Assembly: GCF_902806265.1 (NCBI RefSeq)
Contig: NZ_CADCVZ010000016.1
Location: 1 to 52,451, forward strand
Origin: an uncultured Sphingomonas sp.
GTDB lineage: Bacteria; Pseudomonadota; Alphaproteobacteria; Sphingomonadales; Sphingomonadaceae
Length of the DNA: 52,451 nucleotides
Direction of reading: 5' to 3'
Below, piece by piece: positions 24,279 through 34,068 of the stretch (its first letter is position 1; the number at the start of each line of letters is the position of its first letter). Both the position numbers and the translations under genes were made by a program. The notes beneath the pieces are model-generated. The model saw only the letters and a program-made list of their open reading frames with translations. It had not been told where the DNA came from and did no database searches.

Positions 24279-25526
24279 ATGGGCGTGACGCCAAGGCCGG
24301 AGGGGCTGGGGTCCCGGCGCGCGGCGCTGCAGCTGCTGGATGCGGTGCTGCGGCGCGGACAGACGCTGGACGCCGCCGCCCAGAAGGTCGCCACGCCCGA
24401 CCGTCCCTTGGCCCTGGCGATCGCCGGCGAAACATTGCGGCGCCTGCCCGACCTCGATGCCGCGATCGATGGGGCGACCAGGCAGCGGCTGCCCGATGAC
24501 GCCAAGGCGCGCAACGTCCTGCGGCTCGCGCTGGGGCAGAAGGTCGCGCTGAACGTGCCTGACCATGCGCTGGTCGCGACCGCGCTGCCGCTGGTCGAGG
24601 GTGGTCCGCGGCGGCTGGTGCATGGCGTGCTTGGCACCCTGCTGCGCGGCAACTTCGACCTGGGCCAGGAAGCGCGCTTGCCGCCAGACGTGGAGGCGCG
24701 TTGGACCGAGCAGTGGGGCGAGGGAGTTGTGGCGGCCGGGCGCCGGGCGATCGTGCGCCGTCCGCCGCTCGATCTCAGCTTCGCCGACCCGCAGGAGGCC
24801 GCGCAGTTCGCGGCGGAGCAGGGGAGTGAGCAGCTCGCGCCCGCTCACTTGCGCCTGCGGGGCGGCAAGAGCGTTACCGAACTGCCCGGCTTCGGAGCGG
24901 GCAACTGGTGGGTTCAGGACCTCGCCGCGTCGCTGCCCGCTCGCCTGATCCCGACCGGAGCCCGCGAGGTGCTCGACCTCTGTGCGGCGCCCGGCGGCAA
25001 GACCATGCAGCTTGCTGCGGCTGGCCACCACGTAACGGCGCTCGACCGCTCGGAAAGTCGTCTGGGGCGACTTGCCGACAATCTCGCGCGAACTGGGGTC
25101 GCTGCAACGACCATAATTGCGGACGCGCTCGAGTGGACCGGTGGGCCGTTCGATGCCGTGCTGCTCGACGCGCCATGCTCCGCCACCGGCACCTTTCGCC
25201 GCCACCCGGAGGTTCTCCACCGCGCGCGGCCGCAGATCATCGCTGAAGCTGCGGCCTTACAGCATCGCCTGCTGGCCCATGCCGCGACGCTGCTCCGGCC
25301 CGGCGGCACGCTGATCTACGCCGTCTGCTCGCTCGAGCGGGAAGAAGGGGAAGCGGTGATCGAAGCAAGGAGCGAACTCCGGCTTGACCCGATCGAAGAC
25401 GCGGAACTGCCCGCCGGGATCAAGCCCGCGCCGCAAGGCTGGGTGCGAATCCTGCCCGGCATGCTGGAAGAACATGGCAGTCTCGACGGCTTCTTCATCG
25501 CTCGCCTTGTCCGCCCGGACGCTTAG
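24279..25526 (+). CDS. rsmB: RsmB-family rRNA (cytosine-C5) methyltransferase
   Basis: A 415-residue protein with a NusB-like helical N-terminal domain (ALQLLDAVLRRGQTLDAA; ARNVLRLALGQ) and a C-terminal methyltransferase with the SAM loop VLDLCAAPGGKTMQLA (from about residue 231). The two family cysteines are Cys300 in DAPCSATGTFRRHP and the nucleophile Cys350 in YAVCSLEREEGE. It methylates a cytosine of 16S rRNA (C967 in E. coli). It starts the rsmB-rpe-heparinase-like-purH gene run, a conserved alphaproteobacterial order. Confidence 0.95.
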   Translation: MGVTPRPEGLGSRRAALQLLDAVLRRGQTLDAAAQKVATPDRPLALAIAGETLRRLPDLDAAIDGATRQRLPDDAKARNVLRLALGQKVALNVPDHALVATALPLVEGGPRRLVHGVLGTLLRGNFDLGQEARLPPDVEARWTEQWGEGVVAAGRRAIVRRPPLDLSFADPQEAAQFAAEQGSEQLAPAHLRLRGGKSVTELPGFGAGNWWVQDLAASLPARLIPTGAREVLDLCAAPGGKTMQLAAAGHHVTALDRSESRLGRLADNLARTGVAATTIIADALEWTGGPFDAVLLDAPCSATGTFRRHPEVLHRARPQIIAEAAALQHRLLAHAATLLRPGGTLIYAVCSLEREEGEAVIEARSELRLDPIEDAELPAGIKPAPQGWVRILPGMLEEHGSLDGFFIARLVRPDA

Positions 25527-25541
25527 TGTGTAATCGGGCCC

Positions 25542-26198
25542 ATGCCCCTGATCGCACCCTCCATCCTTTCCGCCGATTTCGCCAAGCTGGGCGAGGAGGT
25601 GCGAGCCATCGACGCGGCGGGCGCCGACTGGATCCACGTCGACGTGATGGACGGCCACTTCGTGCCGAACCTGACCATCGGCCCTGGCGTCGTAAAGGCG
25701 CTCCGCCAGCATTCGGCGAAGCCCTTCGACGTTCACCTGATGATCTCCCCGGTTGACCCGCTGCTCGACGCCTTTGCGGAGGCGGGCGCCGACATCATCA
25801 CCGTTCATCCCGAAGCCGGGCCGCACCTCCATCGCACGATCCAGCGGATCAAGGCGCTGGGCAAAAAGGTCGGCGTGTCCTTGAACCCGGCGACGCCGGC
25901 CAAGATGCTCGACTATGTGTTGGAAGAGATCGACCTCGTGCTGGTGATGAGCGTCAACCCGGGTTTTGGCGGGCAAAGCTTCATCGGAAGTCAGCTCCGC
26001 AAGATCGAGGCGATCGCCAAGCGGATTGCGAAGGAGGGCTTGACCGTCGAGCTGGAGGTGGATGGCGGGGTTGATCCCGCGACCGCCCGGCAGTGCGTGG
26101 ACGCGGGCGCCGCGGTGCTGGTCGCCGGCACGGCAGCTTTCCGCGGGGGTCCACAACGCTATGCCGAGAACATTGCCGCGTTGCGGGGAGCGCAGTGA
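25542..26198 (+). CDS. rpe: Rpe, ribulose-phosphate 3-epimerase
   Basis: A 218-residue TIM-barrel enzyme interconverting ribulose-5-phosphate and xylulose-5-phosphate. Motifs: [17 protein letters not shown], the metal/catalytic [31 protein letters not shown] and ELEVDGGV. It begins 15 bases after the rsmB stop with no obvious Shine-Dalgarno sequence, so it may be read by reinitiation or from a short leader. Its stop overlaps the next GTG. Confidence 0.97.
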   Translation: MPLIAPSILSADFAKLGEEVRAIDAAGADWIHVDVMDGHFVPNLTIGPGVVKALRQHSAKPFDVHLMISPVDPLLDAFAEAGADIITVHPEAGPHLHRTIQRIKALGKKVGVSLNPATPAKMLDYVLEEIDLVLVMSVNPGFGGQSFIGSQLRKIEAIAKRIAKEGLTVELEVDGGVDPATARQCVDAGAAVLVAGTAAFRGGPQRYAENIAALRGAQ

Positions 26199-27835
26199 AC
26201 GAGCCGGCAATCGCGGGCAGGTTCGGCCGCCGGCCACTCCTGCCACGCTTGTTCCGCCAGAAACGGGCACCGCTGCGGCTCCTGGCAGTGCCGCGCGACC
26301 ATGTTCAAGGCGACCGCGCCCGGGGCGAGCAGCTGCTGGCTGGCACCTTCGCTCGGGGCCGAAGCTTGCTTCCGCTGGCCGATCTCGACTTCGCGGTGGT
26401 GGGCACGTCCGGGCCGCTGGCCGGGGAGCTGCATGGCTTCTCCTGGCTGCGCGACCTCGCCGCCGCGTCCTCCTCGCGGGACCGCGGCGCCAAGGTCGCG
26501 GAAGCCGTCGCAGCCCGCTGGCTCCTGGCGCACGGGACCAAGCCGGATGCGGCGTGGCGTGCCGACCTGTGGGGCGAGCGGCTGCTGTTTTGGATCGCTT
26601 ATGCGCCCTACCTGCTGTCGACCCATGACTCCGCCTATCGCGCAGCCCTCCTGAACACCGCGGCCCGCGGCGCCCGTCACCTCCTGTCTACCGCCGACCA
26701 GGCTCTACCGGGCCTGCCACGCATCACCGCCTGGGCGGGGCTAAACGCCGCCAGCCTGTTGCTGGAGGGTGGCTCGACGGGCATCGCTCGTGCGGAGTCG
26801 GGGCTTGCTCGGGCCTTGGCGTCGGCTCAATCCGCAGACGGCGGCCTGCTCAGCCGTTCGCCGTCCGAGCAGCTGCTTTTGGTCGACCGCCTGGCGCTCC
26901 TGCGGACCGCCTATCTGGCGGCCAAGCAGCAAGTGCCCGACGTGCTCGAGAATGCCGCGACGGCGGCGTTGAGCGCGCTTGGCGGCGTGGTCATGGGTGA
27001 TGGCGGGCTTGGCAGTTGGCAATGGGGCAACTCTGGCAACCCTGCGCGGGTCACAGTCCTGGTTGACGGCTGCGGCCTGCGCGCCCGGGCCCTGCGGCAG
27101 GCCGGAAGTTGGGGCTACCACCGCTTGTCGGCACTTGGCACGACTGCCGTGATCGACGCCGCGGCTCCTCCCCCGTCCAAGATGGCGCCGCTAGGCTGCG
27201 CGTCCACCCTGGCGTTGGAGATGAGCGACGGACCCCAGCGCCTGCTCGTCAATTGCGGGGGACCCGGCATGTCCCCTGCGGACTTTCCGGCAGAACTGGG
27301 CGGTGCCTTGCGCACCACCGCCGCGCACAGCACGCTGACCCTGGGTGACACCAATTCCACGGCAGTCCTTGCCGATGGCTCGCTCGGCAAAGGTGTGACG
27401 GATGTCACGGTCGCTCGCAGCGATGGCGACGACTTCAGCCGGCTGGAAGCGGAGCATGACGGCTATCTCCGTCGGTTCGGCCTCCTTCACAACCGCGGTC
27501 TGGCGTTGGGGAACGACGGCAAGGAGCTGCGCGGGCTCGACCGGCTAGTGCCACGCGGGCGCAAGCGAATCCGCGGAACTGCTCCCTTTTCCGTCCGCTT
27601 CCATCTCGGGCCGAACGTCGAAGCCACCCGCACGGCCGACGGCCAGGGCGCGATCCTGCGCTCCCCCGCTGCCCCGCCGTGGAGCTTCCGCTGCCGCGGC
27701 GGGCAGCTCGAGGTCGAGGAAAGCCTGTGGGTGGACGGCGGAGCCCGGCTCCGCTCGACGCTTCAGCTTTCCGTGACCGGCGAGGTACCGCCCGAAGGAA
27801 CTGAAGTCGGCTGGCAATTCCGCCGGTCAAGCTGA
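26195..27835 (+). CDS. Heparinase II/III-like protein, cytoplasmic, unknown substrate
   Basis: A 546-residue protein. GTG 26195 overlaps the rpe stop (GTGA) and has GGGAG 6 bases upstream, so I prefer it to the frame start at 26093. The middle is an alpha-helical toroid ([33 protein letters not shown]). The C-terminal beta region ([46 protein letters not shown]) is typical of the heparinase II/III family. There is no signal peptide, which is odd for a polysaccharide lyase. Members lie between rpe/rsmB and purH in many alphaproteobacteria; the substrate is not known to me. Confidence 0.88.
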   Translation: MNEPAIAGRFGRRPLLPRLFRQKRAPLRLLAVPRDHVQGDRARGEQLLAGTFARGRSLLPLADLDFAVVGTSGPLAGELHGFSWLRDLAAASSSRDRGAKVAEAVAARWLLAHGTKPDAAWRADLWGERLLFWIAYAPYLLSTHDSAYRAALLNTAARGARHLLSTADQALPGLPRITAWAGLNAASLLLEGGSTGIARAESGLARALASAQSADGGLLSRSPSEQLLLVDRLALLRTAYLAAKQQVPDVLENAATAALSALGGVVMGDGGLGSWQWGNSGNPARVTVLVDGCGLRARALRQAGSWGYHRLSALGTTAVIDAAAPPPSKMAPLGCASTLALEMSDGPQRLLVNCGGPGMSPADFPAELGGALRTTAAHSTLTLGDTNSTAVLADGSLGKGVTDVTVARSDGDDFSRLEAEHDGYLRRFGLLHNRGLALGNDGKELRGLDRLVPRGRKRIRGTAPFSVRFHLGPNVEATRTADGQGAILRSPAAPPWSFRCRGGQLEVEESLWVDGGARLRSTLQLSVTGEVPPEGTEVGWQFRRSS

Positions 27836-27856
27836 GCCGCAACGGGAGTTGTCATC

Positions 27857-29449
27857 GTGATCGATCTCGCGCCCATCCGCCGGGCCCTGCTTTCCTTGTC
27901 GGACAAGGATGGACTGGAACAGCTGGCGGCGGGGCTGAAACGCCACCAGGTGGAGCTGGTCTCGACCGGCGGCACCGCGGCCCGGCTGCGGGAGCTGGGG
28001 CATGAGGTCACGGACGTAGCCGACCTGACCGGCTGTCCCGAGATGATGGACGGCCGGGTGAAGACGCTCCACCCCAAGGTCCATGGCGGACTGCTCGCAG
28101 TGCGCGACAATCCGGAGCACCAGGCAGCTGCGGAAGCCCATGGGATCGCTCTGATCGACCTGGTGGTCGTCAACCTCTATCCGTTCGAGCAGACGGTGGC
28201 CCGGGGCGCGGCGCGCGACGAGATCATCGAGAACATCGACATCGGTGGGCCCTCCATGGTCCGCTCGGCCGCCAAGAACCATGCGCATGTCGCGATCCTC
28301 ACCGACCCGCAGGATTATCCAGGGCTGCTGGAAGAGCTGGACGCCAAAGGTGGCATGACGTCGCTGGGCCTGCGCCGGAGCCTCGCGGCCAAGGCCTACG
28401 CGCTCACCGCGGCTTACGATGCGGCGATCGCCAGCTGGTTCGCGTTCGCCGATCAGCAGCAGCTGTTCCCCGCGGCGCTCCCGCTGGCCCTGCGCAAAGC
28501 GACGGAGCTGCGTTACGGCGAGAACCCGCATCAGTCCGCCGCCCTCTACCTGCCGCAGCAGCGGAGCGTCGCTGGCGTGGCGGGTGCCCGGCAGGTGCAA
28601 GGCAAGGAGCTCAGCTACAACAATCTGAACGATGCCGACGCGGCGCTGGAGCTGGTCAGTGAGTTCCGCGGCTCGGCGCCGGCCTGCGTGATCGTCAAGC
28701 ATGCCAACCCGTGCGGGGTGGCGCAGGGTGGCGATTTCCTCCGCGCCTACACTGCTGCTCTCCAGTGCGATTCAGTGTCGGCTTTCGGCGGCATCGTTGC
28801 GGTGAACGGACGGCTGGACGGAGTTACCGCCCGCGCGATCACCGAAATCTTCACGGAAGTGGTGATCGCACCCGAGGCCGACGAGGAAGCGCTGGCCGCC
28901 TTCGCCGCAAAGAAGAACCTCCGGCTGCTGCTGACCGGCGACTTGCCCGATTCGCGCCGCCCGGGGCTCACGCTTAAGACCATCGCCGGCGGAGTGCTCG
29001 TGCAGAGCCGCGACAGCGGGGTAGTGGTCGAGAAGGAATTAAGGGTAGTGACCCGCCGGCAGCCGACGGAGCAGGAGGTGGCCGACTGCCGCTTCGCCTG
29101 GACGGTTGCCAAGCATGTGAAGTCGAACGCGATCGTCTACGCCAGGGACGGCGCCACAGCCGGGATCGGCGCTGGGCAGATGAACCGCCGGGACAGCGCG
29201 CGGATCGCCGCCGTCAAGGCGCGGGAAGCGGCGGAGACCTATGGCTGGCCGGAGCCGCGCACGGTCGGCTCGGCCGTGGCGAGCGATGCCTTTTTCCCGT
29301 TCGCCGATGGGCTGCTGGCGGCTGCCGAGGCTGGTGCCACGGCGGTGATCCAGCCCGGCGGTTCGATCCGGGACGAGGAAGTGGTCGCGGCCGCGGACGA
29401 GGCGGGCCTGGCGATGATCTTTACCGGCATGCGCCACTTCCGCCACTAG
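27857..29449 (+). CDS. purH: PurH, bifunctional AICAR transformylase / IMP cyclohydrolase
   Basis: A 530-residue enzyme for the last two steps of IMP synthesis. The N-terminal IMP cyclohydrolase (MGS-like) domain shows [19 protein letters not shown] and [14 protein letters not shown]. The C-terminal transformylase domain shows [11 protein letters not shown], the catalytic KHANPCG and FPFADGL...[14 protein letters not shown]. Length is standard. It starts at GTG 27857 with CGGGAG upstream and ends 3 bases into the convergent flippase gene. Confidence 0.98.
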   Translation: MIDLAPIRRALLSLSDKDGLEQLAAGLKRHQVELVSTGGTAARLRELGHEVTDVADLTGCPEMMDGRVKTLHPKVHGGLLAVRDNPEHQAAAEAHGIALIDLVVVNLYPFEQTVARGAARDEIIENIDIGGPSMVRSAAKNHAHVAILTDPQDYPGLLEELDAKGGMTSLGLRRSLAAKAYALTAAYDAAIASWFAFADQQQLFPAALPLALRKATELRYGENPHQSAALYLPQQRSVAGVAGARQVQGKELSYNNLNDADAALELVSEFRGSAPACVIVKHANPCGVAQGGDFLRAYTAALQCDSVSAFGGIVAVNGRLDGVTARAITEIFTEVVIAPEADEEALAAFAAKKNLRLLLTGDLPDSRRPGLTLKTIAGGVLVQSRDSGVVVEKELRVVTRRQPTEQEVADCRFAWTVAKHVKSNAIVYARDGATAGIGAGQMNRRDSARIAAVKAREAAETYGWPEPRTVGSAVASDAFFPFADGLLAAAEAGATAVIQPGGSIRDEEVVAAADEAGLAMIFTGMRHFRH

Positions 29450-31011
29450 GTCAGCGGCGCTCCGGGGCTGGCACCCGGAGCGGGTTCCAGTGCTTCCGCG
29501 GCCTGGATGTCCGCCTTGCGCATCCGGAACAGTTCGCGGTCTTCGGGGCCGAAGCCTTTGATCCAGATCACCGCGCCGAACGCGGCCATGATCGCCGGGA
29601 TGCCGAGCGCAAGTTCGAGCCATTCGGGCAGCAGCACCGCGATTTGGCCGACCACGATCGCTGCCGCCGCCGCCCACAGCAGCGGCCAGCGCCAGCCGCT
29701 GACCGCTTGCCCGAGCAGGCCGGACAGCAGCCGCGCCTTGGTGATGGCGGCGAAGGCGAGCGCAAGCATCAGCCCAATCGCGGGGGCGGTCGCCTGCCAC
29801 GCCTCGGGCCAGCCTAGCCGGCGCATGAGCAGGATAAGAACGACGGTAAGGGCAGCCTGAAAGGCGATCATCAGGAGCGAGAGCACCATGTTGCGGTGGC
29901 GCGCGAGGTAGATCAGCGCGGCTTCGCTGGTGGTGGCGGTAGCGGCGACCACCTCCGCGGCCAGCAGAAAGGCCAAGGCGGCGGCCCCGGCCACGAACTC
30001 GGGCCCGACCAGACCCATGACGGCCTCCCCCGGGATGCCGAGCGCCAGGGCCACTCCGGCCTGCGCGGCGATCACCCAGAAGCCGACTTGGCGGACCTGG
30101 CTGGCGACCGCGCTCCGATTACCGGCTTCGACGTTGCGGCTGATGACTGGGCCGAGGATCGGGTCGAAGCTCGTCTTGAGCTTGGACGGCAGCGAGGCGA
30201 CGTTCTGCGCAACGTAGTAGACGCCGACGATCGCCGGAGACGCGAACAGGCCCAGGATTGCGATGTCGAGCCGGCGGCTGCCCCATTCCACTGCGTCAGC
30301 CGCCGCCACAGGAAGATTGCGGCGCGCCATGTGCCACAAGGTGGCGGGGTCAGGCCGCCAGCCTGCCGGCACCCCATAGGCCTTGAGGAACGGAATGGCG
30401 GAGGCGATCAGCGCGCCGACCATGGACAGCGCGTAGGCGATGATCAGCCCGTCGCGCTTGGACAGGAAGGCGAGTACAAAGGCCGCGATGCTGATCGTCC
30501 ATGGCTCGACGACCGCCCGCGCCCTAACGGTAGAGCCGACGTCATGCCGGTAGGCCAACGCCGCCAGCATGACGTCGGACCAGGCGAGCGCCAGCACGGC
30601 GATCGGCAGCAGCCGTTCGAGACCATGGATTTCGCTGTTGGGGAACATGGCTTGCGGGAACAGGAACAGCAGGGCCATGCCGACCGCGGCTCCAATTGCC
30701 GCTACCAGCAAGGCGTCCCAGGTCACGCTGACGTGCGGCTTGTCCGACGCGGCGAGCTGCTGGGCAAGCCCGCGCTTCAGCCCCAGAGTCGCGATCTGCG
30801 CCGCGAACTCGACGATCAGCACGGCGTAGGCGAAGCGGCCGAGCGCCTCCGCACCGTACATGCGCCCGGCAATGAACAGGAACGGCAGCCGAGCCAGCAG
30901 CCTCAGCAGGAAGCCGAAGAAGTTGAGGCGGCCGCCCCGCGCCAGCACCGCGAGATCGGCCGACCCGCCATCCGTTCCACGCCCGGCCACGCCAGCTTCC
31001 CGCTCGCTCAA
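29446..31011 (-). CDS. Polysaccharide/lipid flippase of the MOP (Wzx-like) superfamily
   Basis: A 521-residue integral membrane protein with about 12-14 hydrophobic helices, opening [41 protein letters not shown] as in O-antigen or polysaccharide transporters. It would flip a lipid-linked saccharide across the inner membrane. The substrate cannot be told, and no glycosyltransferases are nearby. TTG 31011 overlaps the polA stop (TTGA), so it is probably co-expressed with polA. Its 3' end overlaps the convergent purH by 4 bases. Confidence 0.9.
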   Translation of the reverse strand: MSEREAGVAGRGTDGGSADLAVLARGGRLNFFGFLLRLLARLPFLFIAGRMYGAEALGRFAYAVLIVEFAAQIATLGLKRGLAQQLAASDKPHVSVTWDALLVAAIGAAVGMALLFLFPQAMFPNSEIHGLERLLPIAVLALAWSDVMLAALAYRHDVGSTVRARAVVEPWTISIAAFVLAFLSKRDGLIIAYALSMVGALIASAIPFLKAYGVPAGWRPDPATLWHMARRNLPVAAADAVEWGSRRLDIAILGLFASPAIVGVYYVAQNVASLPSKLKTSFDPILGPVISRNVEAGNRSAVASQVRQVGFWVIAAQAGVALALGIPGEAVMGLVGPEFVAGAAALAFLLAAEVVAATATTSEAALIYLARHRNMVLSLLMIAFQAALTVVLILLMRRLGWPEAWQATAPAIGLMLALAFAAITKARLLSGLLGQAVSGWRWPLLWAAAAAIVVGQIAVLLPEWLELALGIPAIMAAFGAVIWIKGFGPEDRELFRMRKADIQAAEALEPAPGASPGAPLT

Positions 31012-33791
31012 TGGGCAACGCCCCAGTGCTCGCCCCAGCCCACTTCAACGGCGAGCGGCACGCTCAGCTTCACGATCGGCTCGGCCGCTTCGGCCATGAC
31101 CTGCCGGATAACGGCTGCGGCGCGCTCTTCCTGCCCGTGCGGCACTTCGAAGACGAGTTCGTCGTGCACCTGCAGCAAGGGTCGCACAGCGGAGAAGCCC
31201 GCGGCAGCGAGCGCGGGTTCGACCTGCGCCATCGCGCGTTTGATGATGTCCGCGCTGGTGCCCTGGATGGGCGCGTTGACCGCCGCGCGCTCGGCGGCTT
31301 GGCGGAGGTTCATCACGCGCGACCGGATGTTGGGGAAGTGCGTCTTGCGGCCGAACAGCGTTTCACTGAACCCGCACTCGCGCACCTGCTGGAGCGCCGT
31401 CGAAATATAGTTCTTGATGCCGGGGAAACGCTCGAAATAGCGGGTGATCATCGCCTGGCCTTCTTCCCGGCTGATGCCGAGGCGCGAGGCGAGCCCGAAT
31501 GCGGAGATGCCGTAGAGGATGGCGAAGTTGATCGTCTTGGCCTTGTTGCGGCTGTCCTTGCCGGTGTCCCCGAATAGCTCGAGCGCGGTGATGTTGTGGA
31601 CGTCCTCCCCCGCGGCGAACGCTTCCTTGAGCTGCGGCACGTCGGCCATGTGCGCCGCCAGGCGAAGCTCGATTTGACCGTAGTCGGCGCTGAGCAAGCT
31701 ATGGCCTTCCTCGGCGATGAAGGCGTTGCGGATGCGGGCGCCGATTTCGGTGCGGATAGGGATATTCTGGAGGTTCGGGTCGGTGGACGACAATCGCCCG
31801 GTCTGTGCGGCGGCAAGGCTGTAGCGTGTGTGGACGCGGCCGCTGGAGGGGTCGATCTGGGCCTGGAGGGCGTCCGTGTAGGTGATCTTGAGCTTGGTCA
31901 GCTGCCGCCAGTCGAGCACCAGCCGCGCGACCTCCACGCCCTCGCCTTCGAGCCGTTCGAGTTCGGCTTGATCGGTCGAATAGGCGCCGCTCTTGCCCTT
32001 GCGCCCGCCTTTCAGGCCCAGACGCTCGAACAGCACGGAGCCGAGCTGCTGCGGCGAGCCGATGGTGAACGGTCCGCCTGCGGCCGCGAACACTTGCTCC
32101 TGGCGCGCGGCGATCTCGGCCGCAAAGGTCTCGCTGAGTTCGGCCAGATAGCTGCGGTCGACCTTGATGCCGTGCCGCTCCATCCGCCCTACGACGCCGA
32201 TCAGGGGCATGTCCACCAGCCGGTAGACGCGGTTGCCGCCTTCCGCCGCAAGCCGGTGCTGCAGCCGCTGCCATAGCCGCAGCACCAGGTCGGCCCGCTC
32301 GGCTGCATACTCGGCGGCAGCCGCGACGGGCGCGTCGGCGAAGCGGATCGTCTTCTGGCCCGTCCCGCACACCGCCTTGAGGCTCATCGGCTGATGGTCG
32401 AAGTGCGCCTTGGCGAGGTCCTCGAGGTTCTGGCCGAAGCGCCCTGCGTCAAGCGCGAAACTCACCAGCTGCACGTCCTCGTGCGGCGCCACAGCGACGC
32501 CGCGGTCGCACAAGAGGCGCAGCTGGTCCTTCAGGTTGAAGCCGATCTTGAGGACGCTGTCGTCTTCCAGCAGCGGCTCGAGCAGAGCCAGCGCTTCGTC
32601 GCGCCCGAGCTGTTGCGGTCCGCCGCCGAGCAGGTCGCCGCCGCGGTGGCCGAACGGCAGGTAGGCCGAACGGCCAGGAGCGAGCGCCAGCGCAACGCCC
32701 GCCAGCCCGGCCGCGAGTCCGGCAGTGCCATCCCACTGCAAGTCGAGTGCTAGCCAGCCTTGTGCGCGTGCTTCGTCCAACCAGCTGCGCACGGCGTCGG
32801 CTTCGGTGAGCAATTGGTAAGCCGAGCGGTCGAGCTCGGTCGGCTCCGCTTCACCCGGTCCATGCACTCGCGGTGGTGCTGGCGTCACGCCGTCGGCCGG
32901 ACCGGTCGGCTTGGACGAGCCCGCGCCGACCATGCGGTTCATCAGCGTCTTGAAGCCCTGGTCCTCCAGAAAGGCGCGCAGCGGGTCCTTGGGGATGCCG
33001 GTTAGCGTCAGCGCGTCGAGGGGCTCGGGCAGCTTGCTGTCGCACACCAGCCGGACGAGCTCGCGGCTGAGCCGAGCGCTGTCGGCATGGTCAATCAGCG
33101 ACTGGCGGAGCTTGGGCTTGGCGATCTGGTCGGCCGAAGCGAGCACGGTCTGAAGGTCGCCGAACTGCTGGATCAGCTGGGTCGCGGTCTTCGGGCCGAT
33201 GCCCGGGACGCCCGGCACGTTATCGACGCTGTCGCCCATCAGCGCCAGCACGTCGCCGACCTTTTCCGGACCCACGCCGAACTTCTCGACTACCTGCTCC
33301 GGCCCGATCCGTCGGTCGTTCATGGTGTCGAGCATGTCGACGTCCCCGTCGACCAGCTGCATCAAGTCCTTGTCCGAGCTGACGATGGTGACCTTCCACC
33401 CGGCCTGCTTGGCGGCAGTGACGTAGCAGGCGATGATGTCATCCGCTTCCAGCCCCTGTTCTTCGATGCACGGAATCGAAAAGGCGCGGGTCGCCACGCG
33501 GATTAGCGGAAATTGCGAGACCAGGTCGTCGGGTGGCGCCGGCCGGTTGGCCTTGTACTCGCCGTACATCTCGTTGCGGTGCGTGGACTCCGACTTGTCG
33601 AGGATGACCGCCATGTGGGTCGGCCCGTCCGCCCGGTTGAGCCCGTCCGCCAGCTTCCACAGCATGGCTGTATAGCCGTAGACCGCGCCAGCCGGTGCAC
33701 CATGCCGATTAGTTAAGGGCGGCAGCCGATGGTAGGCGCGGAAGATGTAGCTCGACCCATCGACAAGATAGAGGTGGTTCTGCTCGGACAT
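31008..33791 (-). CDS. polA: PolA, DNA polymerase I with degenerate proofreading domain
   Basis: A 927-residue PolA. The 5' nuclease domain is intact (DGSSYIFRAYH, EADDIIACYV, SSDKDLMQL, MGDSVDNVPGVPGIGPKTA). The polymerase domain is intact (motif A DYGQIELR with Asp703, motif B KAKTINFAILYG, motif C VHDELVFEVP). In the middle 3'-5' exonuclease domain the first acidic pair reads D350-L-Q352, where E. coli has D355-T-E357, and the Asp501 position is Arg499 (YAAERAD). Proofreading is therefore probably lost. It is upstream of the flippase and downstream of a KTSC gene, all on minus. Confidence 0.97.
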   Translation of the reverse strand: MSEQNHLYLVDGSSYIFRAYHRLPPLTNRHGAPAGAVYGYTAMLWKLADGLNRADGPTHMAVILDKSESTHRNEMYGEYKANRPAPPDDLVSQFPLIRVATRAFSIPCIEEQGLEADDIIACYVTAAKQAGWKVTIVSSDKDLMQLVDGDVDMLDTMNDRRIGPEQVVEKFGVGPEKVGDVLALMGDSVDNVPGVPGIGPKTATQLIQQFGDLQTVLASADQIAKPKLRQSLIDHADSARLSRELVRLVCDSKLPEPLDALTLTGIPKDPLRAFLEDQGFKTLMNRMVGAGSSKPTGPADGVTPAPPRVHGPGEAEPTELDRSAYQLLTEADAVRSWLDEARAQGWLALDLQWDGTAGLAAGLAGVALALAPGRSAYLPFGHRGGDLLGGGPQQLGRDEALALLEPLLEDDSVLKIGFNLKDQLRLLCDRGVAVAPHEDVQLVSFALDAGRFGQNLEDLAKAHFDHQPMSLKAVCGTGQKTIRFADAPVAAAAEYAAERADLVLRLWQRLQHRLAAEGGNRVYRLVDMPLIGVVGRMERHGIKVDRSYLAELSETFAAEIAARQEQVFAAAGGPFTIGSPQQLGSVLFERLGLKGGRKGKSGAYSTDQAELERLEGEGVEVARLVLDWRQLTKLKITYTDALQAQIDPSSGRVHTRYSLAAAQTGRLSSTDPNLQNIPIRTEIGARIRNAFIAEEGHSLLSADYGQIELRLAAHMADVPQLKEAFAAGEDVHNITALELFGDTGKDSRNKAKTINFAILYGISAFGLASRLGISREEGQAMITRYFERFPGIKNYISTALQQVRECGFSETLFGRKTHFPNIRSRVMNLRQAAERAAVNAPIQGTSADIIKRAMAQVEPALAAAGFSAVRPLLQVHDELVFEVPHGQEERAAAVIRQVMAEAAEPIVKLSVPLAVEVGWGEHWGVAH

Positions 33792-33843
33792 GCGCCGGCG
33801 GGTTTAGCAGAGAGGGCGCGGCGCGCTAGCGGGCTTCGGCAGG

Positions 33844-34044
33844 TCAGCCGCGTTCGTAGTCGAAGCGGCCGCGAATATGCTCGTGGAAGTAGCGGCCGTG
33901 AGACTCAGCGGCGATCAAGGCCTCATGAACTTGCGCCGGCACATCAAAGTAGCGCCACCAGCGGCCGTCGGCGAAGCGGATGCGGAGGATGCGTGAACCC
34001 GGGGCGTACTCGACCTCCCGGATGGCTTCGGAGTCCACCAGCAT
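33844..34044 (-). CDS. KTSC domain small protein
   Basis: A 66-residue protein: MLVDSEAIREVEYAPGSRILRIRF, WWRYFDVPAQVHEALIAAESHGRYFHEHIRGRF. This is a KTSC domain, a short module named after Lys-tRNA synthetase C-terminal relatives and found alone in many proteobacteria. Function is unknown. It lies 24 bp after nadB and 52 bp before polA on the same strand. The sequence usual in others (SS.I...GYD....L.I.F..G..Y.Y..VP) matches well. Confidence 0.85.
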   Translation of the reverse strand: MLVDSEAIREVEYAPGSRILRIRFADGRWWRYFDVPAQVHEALIAAESHGRYFHEHIRGRFDYERG

Positions 34045-34068
34045 GGCGGAGCAACGAACAGTGGGCGG

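Noticed and set aside
29896-31410. A 504-codon open frame on plus across the flippase and polA
   Set aside because: Crosses two real genes on the other strand, low-complexity Arg/Gln-rich, no motifs.
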